Assembly: GCA_036937835.1 (NCBI GenBank)
Contig: CM072868.1
Location: 8,967,001 to 9,031,000, forward strand
DNA from: Pampus argenteus
Lineage: Eukaryota > Chordata > Actinopteri > Scombriformes > Stromateidae
Length of the DNA: 64,000 nt
Direction: 5' to 3'
A program made the translations under genes and the position numbers. Under the pieces are notes generated by a model. The model ran no database searches. It saw nothing but the letters and a program-made list of their open reading frames with translations, and was not told the DNA's origin. The stretch's first letter is position 1. Each line of letters starts with the position of its first letter. Positions 1 to 11,916 of this stretch are shown here, piece by piece.

Positions 1-1069
1 GGACATACGGAAAATCTTTTTTGCCACAGACAAGCAGACAGTAGGATTAGTGGTGAAGGGTTGTGCAAATGATTTTGTTTTAAAGTCGTTTCGTGAAAGA
101 AGTACATTTCAGCCATAGTCTGGAAAAATGTCACAGTGTACTATACATCAATGTGTGTGTGTGTATGCATGTGATGATATCTTTATATATTTTGTGTATC
201 CCAGCCCCCTCACATGTCCCTTTGTTCAGAACTGATGTTTAATTACACTAAACAGAATAAGACTCAGAAAACAGCTGGACATGTCATAGGAAGGAATAAA
301 GTGGCTTTCTATCATAGCTGTTTGTGCTCATCTTGTGCTTCTTCGTACACCCAGTGACCAGCAACAGTACTTATAGTTAAGTGCAGTCCATCGTCTGAAA
401 TATTAATACAATAAATATTGTCTGAAAAGACAATATTTTACTCTGGAAATTAGGCTACGTTTGAAAACGGTGGGGGTTGGATGTTCACAACATCAGATAT
501 TCTTGAATGGAGAGATTACCAGTGTAAAATCAACGTCTACATGGAGTGTTGCATTATGGGTTGTTTGTTAGAGTGTGTATATAGTATTATATATGCTGTA
601 ATGTATATTCAAAAAGTAACACATGCTGGAAAATGGAAGTTGTCTTATAATCACTCTACTTGTTCAAATGACAATGAACAGCCAGTTTCTAACATAAACA
701 TGCTACCAACCGGGTTTGCTTTTCTCAACACATAACTAACTAAAGAATTTCCATCTGCTCTAATGTCTCCTTTATAGACCAAAAAATTAAAAACCTTTTC
801 TTCTAACGTTACTCCTCCCTCCATCCCAACGCCGACCCCTGCTGTTGTCACTTGTTATTTAAATTATGTTATTTCTATGCAATTCACATCATTGCAAATA
901 GCTTTTGACTGTTCCCAAATTCAATCTGAAACTGTGATAATTTTCAATTGGCCTCTTCAGTGAGCATGTTTATTTCTTCTCTCTTGTGGTTCTGATCATT
1001 TGATCAAAATGGAAAGTCATCCGGTTGTCTTTGCGATAGCGGCTCAAACAATACCACGTGAAAATGCTA
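1..1069. other. Non-coding background
   Basis: No supported gene. It holds a short TG run (152-164) and one perfect hairpin (listed separately). The open frame at 481-735 has no recognisable domain and ordinary AT-rich composition. Confidence 0.6.
413..438. repeat. Short perfect hairpin
   Basis: AAATATTGTC (413-422) is followed by the 6-base loop TGAAAA and the exact reverse complement GACAATATTT (429-438). This is a 10-bp stem, seen directly. It is AT-rich, so it may be chance. Confidence 0.7.
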
Positions 1070-1222
1070 GCAGGGGAAGAGTTGAAAAGATGTCTGTTTC
1101 CATTTTAAGACCATTTTGCATGGCTACAGTAGAAGTGAGAAGTTCAATGACACCACTAGCTGCCAGATTGCATAGTTTAGCTCAGTCCACCACTAAAGTA
1201 ACATTTTCAACTCTTCCCCTGC
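1070..1222. repeat. Perfect 19-bp inverted repeat, MITE-like
   Basis: The 19 bases at 1070-1088 (GCAGGGGAAGAGTTGAAAA) are the exact reverse complement of 1204-1222, with 115 bp between them. A 19-bp perfect arm is not expected by chance at this spacing. The complementarity stops abruptly at both arm edges. The total length of 153 bp with terminal arms fits a miniature inverted-repeat transposable element, but I see no clear target-site duplication and do not recognise the family. The open frame at 1000-1230 runs through it and is probably incidental. Confidence 0.55.
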
Positions 1223-2113
1223 AGCTGTAATATGAAAATCACATCTACTGCTTTTAATACTGAAGCCATCAATTCACTGGCCCCTGTCTCATCTCATGTG
1301 CTATCTGCCCTCCCGCCCAAGCATAAGATGAGTGAAAAGAGCCCAGTCTAATAACATAAGAGAGAAAGACAGAGTGAGATTACAGTACCAATGCGTGCAA
1401 TATAAGGTGGATAGAATAATGTATACATATTGCTGCCACAGAGTTTATAAAGTTTAGATGTGGAGGTACACCACAGTTACATAATATGACTGACATAAGA
1501 TATGAAATCTATCACAACAGAGACATCTGCTTGTTCAGTCATTGAAATGCTGAAATATTGCAATGTTCCATGTTTAAAAACTTCAAATCTTTACCTAATT
1601 GAGTATACAAATACACCTGTATGCATAAACAAAACTTTTTGTGTTAGTAATAAGATATTACATATGTTGACCTTACACTTGTGTTGATCAATTCTGTGTG
1701 CTTGATTGTCAGCCTTAATAAGGTGATTTATTACTGCTTGAACATGAGTTTCAGACTAAAAATCTGAAAAAAAAAAAACAGAATGTGACATACTGGATCA
1801 CCTGTAGAGATATAAAATGTCTCAGCTTTTTGAGTAGAGCGCAGCTAGACATTTCTGAAAGCAGCTCACTCATGGCCCTAAAACAGTGAACATCTATAAT
1901 TCCCAGCATGCTCCAGAGCCCCTGTCCGGCTCTCAATACCACCAACCAATCAGTTTTTCTCCATTAGGCACTCGTGTGAGTGTGTATGCACATGTGTAGG
2001 TGGCCCCTGTAGGATAAGTATGGAAGGTCCCAATCCTTGCAAGTGTTATCTCTTAAACAGAGCATGTAACATCCTGTAGAGCTGATCAGCATGACGGCCA
2101 TCTCACTCACAGT

Positions 2114-2116
<3 letters not shown>
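1223..2116. other. Non-coding background
   Basis: No supported feature apart from a 12-base A run (1767-1778). Confidence 0.6.
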
Positions 2117-2150
<34 letters not shown>

Positions 2151-2162
2151 ACACACATACAC
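2117..2162. repeat. (AC)n microsatellite
   Basis: A pure AC run (2117-2144), then AC with single T interruptions. The short open frames on both strands here (for example 2091-2324) are translations of the repeat. Confidence 0.95.
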
Positions 2163-4702
2163 CAGTCATTGCTTTTCTCCCTAAGTAAATTGAAGAGCTG
2201 CAGGTATCCTTTAGGGGAAAACTGGAAAGAGGGGACAAAAGGCATTGAAAGAAAGAAGGAAGAAAGTAGAAAATGCAGCTTTGTTGAATACAAAGATGTG
2301 TTTGTTTTTTTCTTTTCTAATTAATATCACTGATGCACATTCCTCCTTGTAAGTGTTACCCAGCAACCCAACCAAGGTCAGCATAAAGGTCCCAATAAAA
2401 GCTAGTGTGATTAAATCTGACCTGCAGTTTGTCTCCAGTTCATATAACACATCACGTGACTGAGGCTTGACCCCTAGAGTGAGGTCAAGAGTCAAACTAG
2501 TGAGTCCTTGACTTCACATCACCACCCAATAAGGCTTCATTGATTTAACAGAGCCCTCTGTGGATGACCTTGGGTGAAATAGCTGAGAAGAGTTTGAGTT
2601 TTTCTTCCTTCCAGGTAATATGCTTTTAAGTGCAGTGAGTCAGAGGTAATCCCCTTAGGAATACAGTACAGTATGATTCCAGGTCGAATCTTTGATTTCA
2701 GGCTGCGTTAGTTTATTTTTATTTGAGCTCACAGTACATCACCTCATGTCCTCATAGGCCGCATTGCCTCTGCTCTGCTCTGCTCCTTCGGGGCTTTGTT
2801 CCCTGAGCTAAAAACACAGACAACCGTCAGAGCTCTGCTGTAGACAGTTTCACAGCAAACAGTGGCTTGTGACTTCACAGTGCTGAAATCAACTCTGGAT
2901 AAGAGGATTATGGGACTGAGGAGGACTGAACAGAACGTTTAGCATCGGTGCCCAGAAACAGCCCGATCAGCAGCTAAGGGTTATTAGGCAGCTCCCAGAC
3001 TTAAAGACTGGCTCTGTCTTTCATTTACTGTCCTTGACTTCTACCATCTTCTTCTTTTGCCTATTTTTTTTTCCACTCTGTTGCCACTGGTCTAGTTGAT
3101 TTTATTTCCTTGCCATATCTCGCACTAATTTACTCTTTCATTATTGTGAATTATTATGTTATTATTCATTTTGTTATATCCTTAGATATTAATTTTTAAC
3201 TATCTTTAGTAAGGAGGGCTTGAAGTTCATGCATTTAATTGCCACTAATGGCTGCCACGCCTGTTAATTTTCATGCATTTGACAAATAAAAGCATTGAAC
3301 CATGAACCTATTATTATTATGTCTGTAATTTAGCACTTTTTTCTGATTAATTTAGTTTTAGTATTTCTTCTCTGGTATTCTGCTTCTTGCCTCCCTATTG
3401 TTTTCAGTAACTCATCAATGTAATATAAGAAAGAGTCTGTTTAGGAGTTTTTACCCCCCCCTTTTTAAATGTAGATGATTTAAGGTCAAGGAAATACCTG
3501 CCCAGCTTTCCTACTTTAATGTAAAAAAATAATAATAATAAATAAATAAAAAATAAAAAACATAATTGCACAACATCTGAAAGGACAATCCCCCAAGGAC
3601 CTACTCAGAGAAAGACAGAGAGACACAGTCTCAGGGTGCATCGGTCACAGAGCCTGGATGTAGTCCTGGATTATCCTGTAAAACTGTGAAATCCTATGAA
3701 ACAGTTTGTGACGATTCAAACTTTTACTTTGGGTTGGTCTGTGCTTGTCATATGAAGTATAATGTCTGATAATCCACAGTTAACCGATGATGCTCTCTAT
3801 TCTCAGGAGCAGCCAGTTGGTCTTAATGTCACAGACAAACTAGAGTGATGTCTAAAGCACTAAATAACATGTTATATCTTCTTATATAAGATAATATAAT
3901 GTTTTACAAACTGAAGTGTAAAAATGAAAAGTTGTAGTGATAGTTTATTTTGTTTTTCCAGTCTTTGTACTAAGCTCATCTGGCTGCTGGAGGTAGCTTC
4001 ATCATCAACCTGCTTGTGTTTTGGTTGCAAACTGCTTGTGTTTGTCGTGGATGAGTTGGATGAGTGTCTTGTTCGAGGGTGCATGTACAGCAGTTGCAGA
4101 GTAAGAAGAGCTTTTTATCATTCATTCTCCGTGCCCTGCTTTTTCTAAATGGTTTGAGATTTGTAACTTTTAAACATAAGCTTTGGCCTCTAGAGTCTTT
4201 AGCCTTAAGAGATCTGCTTGCCCAAATCACTGCAGTCAACATGCAGCACTGTTTTACCAGGCTGTGAACATGTGTCTTTGCATGTCTGTTTATGCGATGA
4301 GGTGTTACAGACATGCTGTCGAGGTTTCAAGGTTTTTCATATCAGTGCTGTTTCATTAAGGAAACACAACTCTGCCAACTTGCCAAGCCTGTTACTTTCA
4401 CTACTTCACTATGATGCTGATGATGGCAACACATTGAATTAAACGCATTAACACAAAGACAAATGTAAAAACAGCAAACGGAATGAGTTTGTTTATTTGT
4501 TAAGAAGAAATAGAGACTGGTGAGAGGGTACAGCTAACGATGGCTGACTGTATATACAGAAAAGAGAAGAAATGAAGTCAAATGAATCGATGTGTAGAAT
4601 GTGTAGTCCAATCTTTCAGGTGAAATGTTAACCATGAAGACATAGATAATATCAATCATAGATAAATTGTTCAATTCTGGCACACATACGCACACAAGTG
4701 CA
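2163..4702. other. Non-coding background
   Basis: No supported gene. Small simple sequences: CTCTG repeats (2768-2785), a C run (3454-3461) and an A/AAT-rich stretch (3523-3560). The open frames on both strands at 3872-4442 overlap one another and show no recognisable domain. Confidence 0.55.
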
Positions 4703-4798
4703 CACAATTATACATCTTTCAGTGAGCGTTTTGAAATCGAAGCTTTAGTCTCTCGCCTCTGATGTTTGTTTAGTGAGGTATCGCTTTGTACATGTGTA

Positions 4799-4833
<35 letters not shown>

Positions 4834-4900
4834 ATACACAATGCATCTTTAAGCAAGGCTTTCAAAATCAAAACCTTGTGCTGTCGTGTCTGTGATGTTT
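4703..4900. repeat. Old tandem duplication with central (AC)n
   Basis: Two diverged copies begin CACAATTATACATCTTT (4703) and CACAATGCATCTTT (4837), and both run to a shared GATGTTT (4761-4767 and 4894-4900). The period is about 133 bp and identity by eye roughly 70%. A pure AC tract (4802-4831) lies before the second copy. Confidence 0.6.
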
Positions 4901-5736
4901 TTGCATATACAAAAGCTCCAGACATTTCTAAGATCTGGTACCCACACAGTCAGACCCCCGCAAGCCATTTCTTCTCCCAGCAGGAGAGCAAAGGTATTAA
5001 TTCTTTATTCCAATGGCATTTCTAACTCCAATCATCTTTTACTTGCATGTTTTATTTGTAATTCAGACAGGAAATAAGGAATTTAGAGGAGGTCTTTTAA
5101 AGTAAAACTACCACCGTCTGGTTGTGTCCAGATGTTGCAGCTGCCATGTTAAGTGCACTGATGTGGACTGTTGGACTGTTAGGATTACGACACAGGCTTT
5201 TGCTGAGCTTTGCTGTGAGTGTCTCATTATTTACCATCTTATTGTAAGGTCTTCTGCCCTGAATATGTTGACAGTCATATAGGCACAGCCTGCCTTTAAT
5301 CTCCTGCCCCTTTATGTGCAGTGATACTCCCTGGGAAATAAAAACTAAAAAGCTTTTCTAAACCGAAAAATATCATCGAGGGGCAGAAAATTATTTTCAT
5401 ATTTTTCTATCTCCTCACCCAAAGAAAACCAATTTCATTTTTATTGTCATATTTCCAGCAAATGAATTGAGTTTCTTTTTTTTTCTGTAGCGGTAAAAAA
5501 AAAAAAAAAAAAAGTTCTAATCCTTATTGCTACAGGCAGAAAAATAATTGAGTCAGGCAGAGGTCAACACACACACCCAAACACACACAGAAAGATAAAC
5601 ACACACTAGCTTTGTGACACACGTACATAACAAACATAATTTACATGCATACATGTGCAGCATATAATTATGTACACAGACATTCTCTTAATCACATAAT
5701 TTATCTATACATACACACATATTCCTCAATATAATA
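4901..5736. other. Non-coding background with simple sequence
   Basis: Contains a 19-base A run (5495-5513) and a loosely CA-rich stretch (about 5567-5640). Nothing else recognisable. Confidence 0.6.
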
Positions 5737-5942
5737 GGACTGCAACTAATGATTATGTTATTATCTTTCAATAACTTTCTGTGATTAATTGTTAAGCCTC
5801 TTAAAAAAATAAATAAAATACTGAGACCGAGGTTATATCTTTATATTGCAAAAGCCAAAGATATAATATAATACATACATACATCTATATACATAATATA
5901 GAAAGTAAATCATTACATTTTAGAAACTGGAAGCAGCGGCCG
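5737..5942 (+). repeat. Degraded teleost interspersed repeat, copy 1
   Basis: Starts GGACTGCAACTAATGATTAT and later shows CCAAAGATAT and GAAACTGGAAGCAGC. From memory, these words occur in this order in a very common percomorph repeat whose 5' end reads CTGCAACTAACGATTATTTT. Related stretches in this window lie at 37456-37490 (+) and 51451-51560 (-). The class is unknown to me, and a repeat-library search is needed to name it. Confidence 0.5.
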
Positions 5943-6136
5943 TTAAATTTAGTCATTGTTACAGCTCTGTTATAGCACTGTATACTATCAATGATGTATT
6001 GTTGTATATTACATGTTGTAGTATCTAGAACAGAGAGTACCAGGACACAGACATGCTCTCTAGAGCAGGCGTAAACATCGCTCTGGTCTTACTAAGTAAT
6101 ATATGTGTGCAGATGTGAATATTCATCCGGTGGCAG

Positions 6137-6162
6137 CCCCCGGCAGACTGAGGTGCCGGGGG
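6137..6162. repeat. GC-rich perfect hairpin
   Basis: CCCCCGGCA (6137-6145), an 8-base loop, then TGCCGGGGG (6154-6162). The 9-bp GC-rich stem stands out in AT-rich surroundings. Confidence 0.75.
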
Positions 6163-6292
6163 AAATCAAGCTGAACAGCGCCCAGCAGGGACCCTTCCAT
6201 TCCATTAGCTAAAGTACAGGTAGATCAGCTCTCCCTGACTGCATGACTCCCACTGTCATGTCCACAGAGGCAAATATATGTTTGTCCATGTT

Positions 6293-6328
6293 TGTGCGTG
6301 CGTGTGTGTGTGTGTGTGTGTGTGTGCG
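6293..6328. repeat. (TG)n microsatellite
   Basis: TG run with two C interruptions near the ends. Confidence 0.95.
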
Positions 6329-7559
6329 CTTGTTTGATTCCTGCGTGTGCTGGAAATACTGGGACTGACACATGGTCATGCTATGCTGCTCGCATACACC
6401 TACCTCATATGCACCCATTAATCATTGAGCAGACCCTATGAATATCTCCTAAAGGGATTTCTCCCATGTGAGAGTGTGTTGCTGTAATCAAGCAAAAGAA
6501 GTAACCCTTTGGTCATTTCTTTGTGTCTCCGTTATTGTCGAGGAGAGATGAAGGTTGTTATTGAAGCTTTTACCTATCCATATCCTTGACTCATCTCTCT
6601 GATGAAAACTCCCTCAGACCTGAAGAAAAATACCTTGATTGAAGGTGACAGCTGCCAATAGTCATGGATTTTCTTCCTGTGTTCGTAAGCGTATGTATGT
6701 GTGTGTGTGTGTGGATTTTTACATGGCTGTGTGTGTGTTTGCATGCATGTCTGCCTGTGCTCTTTCCATATGGTTGAATGTGGTTCATCAGCCAACCAGG
6801 TTTAAATTTATTAGGATCGTGTCCAAGTCACACCAAGCTGAGCCTCTCATCTCTCATTTAGCCTGATAGACACCCGCTTGGGGAAGCACCGAGGGGAGAC
6901 ACGTCCCTCTCTGTCTGTCCTTCTCTCTCTCTCTCTTTCGGTTTGTTTGAGCGTGCATGACTATACGTGCCTGTCCCTGAATGGCTGAAGGGCAATGAGT
7001 GCAGATTGCTACTTTCCTTCTATTAAAATGAATACAATTTCTACTCATGGATATCAAAATTGAGAAGATAACTTTTTCCAGCTGAACCTGGCTGGTAACA
7101 TCCACCGTCATTACTGTCTGCTTCACCTATACCGTTCAGTTCATGTTCCATGACTATATGGCACAACATTTAATGAGCTGTGGGCGTAATTACACAAAGA
7201 TGATTAGAGACTGAATAGGTCAGCTGTATATCTTCTGGAATGGCCGCAGTAATAAAGCAGGCAACTACCAATATTGAACTGCATTTAAAATGAACCCGGT
7301 TTTAAACCACACATATCACCACTGTAACAGTATAATAGGAAGGGGTCATTTTAATTTTTTTTTCTCATCAATTTCATCCTCTAACTCTTACATGCATATT
7401 TCCCAGAATGTCAAACTATTCTTTTTTCTATTTCTATATTCTATTATTTTTTTTCAATGCTGGGATGTGCTACCTCATCTGAATACATAAATATCCTTCA
7501 GTCCATTCACCTCAGTGTTTTATCTCTCCCATATCACAAATATCACAAAGCAAAAACAA
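6329..7559. other. Non-coding background
   Basis: TG tract at 6691-6713, CT tract at 6922-6937 and T-rich stretches at 7340-7460. No supported gene. Confidence 0.6.
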
Positions 7560-7830
7560 TAGTTGCAGGGTGATCTGACATCAGTTCATAAAGCTCTGCA
7601 GGCATATCAGTGTCAGTCATATGCCACTGCTGTTTAATTACAAGACAAAGATAATCCACAGGTAATTACTCCGTTCTTTAATAATTTCCATTTTTAATGT
7701 CCCCGTATCCATTCATTTACTTTGTCACAGCTGCTGCGGGACTGTGGTGAAAGGCATTATGTATTTAGAGAGAGGTTTCATTTCAAGTGTAGTGTTTTCC
7801 CATTGCATGTAGAGGAGCCATTACATTGAG
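7560..7830. other. Possible conserved non-coding element
   Basis: Repeat-free stretch with homeodomain-type TAATTA-like cores (TTTAATTACAAG near 7634, GGTAATTACT near 7661) and a GATAATCC word between them. The texture resembles vertebrate conserved non-coding elements. This is inference from composition and motifs only, because no alignment was possible. Confidence 0.2.
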
Positions 7831-9003
7831 GTAAATAATTTGGTAATTTGGCAGATATTCAGGTTCCAATATATTCTATATCCTGCCTCATATTGTTGGC
7901 TCTTTGCCCCAAGCAATTATGTATTAACACAGCATATAGTCTTGGTTCAAAATAATAAGCTCTGCAGTGTATTTCTTTTGTTTGTTTGTTTGTCATTGTT
8001 TTGTTTGTCTGTTTGTTTTTTCTTTATTTTCTCATTCTGGTCTGTTGTGTTTTTAAATTGTGTTGGATATGACTGAATTGATATTTCAGGGCTCGATCCA
8101 TTATTCTGTAATTGGGACCTGTTATCATTAAGTACTTTTTTTTTGTTAGTACACAAGCAGATTTGTAAGGACAAAGACTGAGAAGAGATGAGGGTTGAGC
8201 AAAAACAAACTAAAAAACTGTGAAGACAAGACAATGACAGACCAGTACAAAACTGAACAGTGAGACAACAAAGTAATGTAAGATAAAAAATAAAAAAAAG
8301 AAGAAGAAGGTTGTGGAGAAGAGCCGAGGAGAACAGGATCATTATGTCTCACCACAGAGTAGCTTCCTCGGACATCATTCTCCCTCTTCCAATTAAGCTC
8401 TCCAGAAACTGATCTCTGCCGATGGGAATGAGGTACTCAGCTAAGACCCTATATGTCTCCCACCGGTCCAGTTTCCCTGGATAAGCAGTGGATTAGTGCA
8501 ACTGCAGCTGGTGCATCTGAGAGAGTGGGACCTGCTTTGTCAAGTTGAGGAAGCTCCAGCTGTTGTGTTGCTGTAAGGAACTGAGGACGCATCATTTACC
8601 AGAATCAAATGAGCTGGCCTGGAGACAACAAGAGTTTGTGGATTTATAGCGGGCACTTTCAGCACCAACCAAATTGTTCTCTGATGTAATCAGCTCCACC
8701 ATCACAAGACACACAGCTCTTCTACGCCATTTGTCCCCCCACTACACGTGCACATATTCACACATAAAGTAAATATAACGATATCCACAGAGACCTATTT
8801 GCCTTAGGTGCACATACAAGCACATACCTTGTAAGCCCAATCATTTTATCTCCCTTATCCTCCTCCTTTGAGCATATGCACTGCCGCTACATACACAGAA
8901 AATACAGAACACGTATCTACAGTCATAAACAAACACCGCCAATGTAAAATCTTTTATTCAAACATTTTCCAGTCTTGCATCAAGCGCTTGACGTTTGCAC
9001 CCA
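7831..9003. other. Non-coding background
   Basis: Contains a (TTTG)n-type tract (7977-8020) and an A/AAG-rich stretch (8283-8310). The minus-strand open frame at 7947-8342 (131 codons) crosses both and is Phe/Leu/Ser-rich low complexity. Confidence 0.6.
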
Positions 9004-9888
9004 CAGTGGCGTGTAACACAGTCAGTCACTCTTACCAGCCACTTTGGCTATAAAAGTGCCATTGCCTTAGAGGAGTAAAGAAACAAAATATATTTATTTA
9101 TTTGTGTTATTTACCAAATGGAAGTGCACCTGTCTCTTCTACTCTCGAGGGCGCGGCCCAACCTGTGTATGTGGAGGCGAGGGACAGTGAATCGAGTATC
9201 AATAACTATACTCGCTATGTGACTGTAAGTGTGATAAAAGCTTAGTAAGTAAAACGCCAACAAGAGTAGGCCTAATTCATTCATGTAATCTGCGCAAAAG
9301 ATGGACAGACGACCCCAAACCTCTCAAATTCTCCACAAAATAGCTGATTTTGGTTTTTTTGTTTTTTTTAAAGCACTTTCATTCAAATAGAACTGAAAAA
9401 AGTACTCAAAACAGTCTGTCCTAAGCCAAAGAGCTGAAATAATAAATGTTCTGAGTGGATCACTGAGAAATAAAACAAAATAGCCTGTGGGGATACTTAA
9501 AATGTGACTCATTTAACTGTTTGTTTGTTCAGGTCCAAATATTCTGTAATATTGTAATTAACTGGGTTAGCTCCATCCTCCCGCAACCCCAATACAATAA
9601 GAAGCTAGTCTCTTTACGTCTTTGTCTTAATCAGTTGTGTGTTTTCATACGATATGAGTTTTACACACAGCCGTATCAAAACTGAATATTTGATGATCAT
9701 AATGTTATATATTTTATGTAGTCTCGATTTGGGTGTTAGATGAATGTTGTAAATCTGGATCTTCTAGTAAAATTGTAGCCCAATCAAAATAAACATCATT
9801 TCCCAACAACAAAATTGTGGCTAGTATTTTGGAAAACCAAATAGCCACAGTGGCTGGTAAGCAAAAAAAAAGTTACTGTCAGGCCCTG
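9004..9888. mobile_element. Probable non-autonomous hAT-type DNA transposon
   Basis: The left end begins CAGTGGCGTG (9004). The right end, read on the minus strand, begins CAGGGCCTGACAGTAAC (from 9888). Each terminus is followed after about 26 bp by the same word: 9031-9051 and the reverse complement of 9841-9861 agree at 20 of 21 bases (CTTACCAGCCACTNTGGCTA). CAGGG/CAGTGG starts with a nearby CCAGCCACTGTGG motif are, from memory, typical of a vertebrate hAT group. The 885-bp interior has no transposase frame. A clean 8-bp target duplication is not visible: the flanks TGCACCCA and CTTGCATC agree only partly. A 7-bp hairpin (CGAGTAT/ATACTCG, 9193-9214) lies inside. Confidence 0.55.
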
Positions 9889-9908
9889 CTTGCATCATAA
9901 TAGATTCT

Positions 9909-10259
9909 TTAAAGTAGACATATTATGCACATGTCCAGGTCTATATTGATATGCTGGGGCTATGCTTCAGGAAGCTGCCCTTAGGCTGACTTCTGGCAAT
10001 TCCAGAAGCTACATAAACAAACAGTAGCAGATTTTACTTGTTTTTTTTTCTTTTTTTTTTTGTTCTTTACTCAAAATGAAAACTTCTCAAATATATCCAT
10101 ACATGTTCGTGCCTGAATCCCATCCAAAATATGCTAGCAACAAAGGCTACAGAACGGACGGCTGTTTGTGGGCATGCACGAACAATCTGACGTTGAAGCC
10201 TGGCTTCCCATCATAACGTCATGATAACAGTATAAAAATGACGCTAGAGCTCCCTTTAA
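9909..10259 (+). mobile_element. Probable piggyBac-like MITE (TTAA-bounded)
   Basis: Begins TTAAAGTAGACATATTATGC (9909) and ends CTCCCTTTAA (10259), so TTAA and a short inverted TTAAAG border both ends. TTAA is the piggyBac target site. The 5' words match, as I recall it, an abundant percomorph repeat starting TTAAAGGGGACCTATTATGC. Its 351 bp hold T-rich runs (10039-10060) and no transposase. It lies only 20 bp beyond the hAT-type element. Confidence 0.5.
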
Positions 10260-10586
10260 AGGTATACGGGAAACCTGGCCATGACTTGGGTATTTGTTGA
10301 TGACTCATCCCAATCATTCCCACTGCCCAACCCATTTGTTTTCATCTTCAGGCTGTTACCATAAATCAGCGGGTCACCATCCTAATCCTGAATCCTAATC
10401 ACTAGTTCTCAAGAGGATATTTGAACGTTTCTCTCATTGTCCTGAAAACTCGAGATGAATTCTGATGCTTTGGATTTGATAAGTGGGAGATACAGTTGAT
10501 TTGAACTCTTCTGAGACTGTGTATGCGTGTGTGTGTGAGACAGAGAGAGCGAGGCAGAAAAGTTGTTCATATCAGACAATGCTCTG

Positions 10587-10587
<1 letters not shown>

Positions 10588-10621
<34 letters not shown>
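10588..10621. repeat. (TG)17 microsatellite
   Basis: Thirty-four uninterrupted bases of TG. Confidence 0.95.
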
Positions 10622-10623
<2 letters not shown>

Positions 10624-10897
10624 GACAGTAAGATTGTTGCTAGGATGCACATCTCTCTCAGAAGGAAATGAAATCTGGATGACGGCGCAGCAGCAATCAA
10701 TTAATCCTCCATGAAGTCAGGACAGTCTTACTCACACAAACGCACATGCACACCAGCACACGTTCACAGATTTATAGTGGTGATAAAAAAAACGCTTTTT
10801 CAGACTGTCCTGTGTGCAGCAAGGGAGCCACGAGTGGATTCAAGTCTTTAGCAGTTTCTATTTATACCTATGACCTTTGCTACTGAAAGTTTCTGAA

Positions 10898-10922
10898 GGT
10901 GTGCGTGTGTGTGTGTGTGTGT
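10898..10922. repeat. (GT)n microsatellite
   Basis: Alternating G/pyrimidine run with one C interruption. Confidence 0.9.
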
Positions 10923-11896
10923 TCATTCAAATACAGATTTGTCATCAAGCTAGAAAAACTGCATATATCAAACATTAGACTGCAGGAGAGAACACCTACA
11001 CAGTAACACAATTAGCAACCAGTTTATGCAGTAAGTTATTGGCCTTATTGAACCACAAAACAGAATGAATCTAAAAGCCAGACAGCTCTAGTGAATGAAT
11101 AATGATTTCTCAGCTAGGTAATCTGATTTATCATCACATATGTTTAGCCGGAGTCTACTTTTTCTTCATTGGCAAATTGATTCCCGGGGTTGAGAGACAG
11201 TAGGATGATAGTACTCTGGGGTTTGCTTAAAATCCTTTTTTTTTTCTTTATTAACCACTATGTAAGAGGCAGAGAATGAAAGAGGCATGGTGAGACAGAC
11301 TGGCGTGAACATAAGATAGAATCCATCAATATTACAGCAGTACTAATTATTTTCATAGTAAATGATGTTATAGCACAGTACTTTGTCTCCTTTACTCCTC
11401 CATCTCTCTCTGCTTGATCTCATTTAATACCTTGCCCACATTGTATTACATTAACTCTGCAGCAATTCCTCTTCATCAGTAGATTAGCTCTTGATGCCTT
11501 AACACATCAATCTGAGAGGAAGAAAATGGAAGTATGTGAACACAGAAGAAGTTGTAGTGGCGTTGTGTTGAACCACACGTTTCCACTTTTAGGGGTTTAT
11601 GACAGAATGGGTGAAGGATGCTGTAATTCTTCTGACAAGCGCAGATAGACACAATACTACTAAAGCACAAGGGCTGAAAAGAAGCCTGCAAAGTGTATTT
11701 TTGGGACTGATTCCACCGAGGTGTATGTATACATTGGCAGAGAGTGTAAGATAAACAGTGAATATACAAAGTGCTTGTTCACCAGCCTATCATCCCAAGA
11801 GTATGGTTCCCTTTATACATGACAGAAATATCAAAGGCCTGTTTGATCTCACCGCCGGCTTTTCACCCTCAGAAACAAATTGACACGGTTCAGGGC

Positions 11897-11916
11897 TTTT
11901 TTTTTTTTTTTTTTTT
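11897..11916. repeat. Poly-T run of 20
   Basis: Twenty consecutive T. This could be the reverse-strand A-tail of a retroposed copy, but the neighbouring sequence is not recognisable as one. Confidence 0.9.

Larger units (their letters stand above)
10260..11896. other. Non-coding background with TG tracts
   Basis: TG tracts at 10588-10621 and 10898-10922. No supported gene. The open frames at 10523-10714 (+) and 11476-11769 (-) have no recognisable domain. Confidence 0.6.

Noticed and set aside
7947..8342. 131-codon minus-strand hydrophobic frame that could suggest membrane segments
   Set aside because: The hydrophobic look comes from TTTG and A-rich tracts, not from a protein family.
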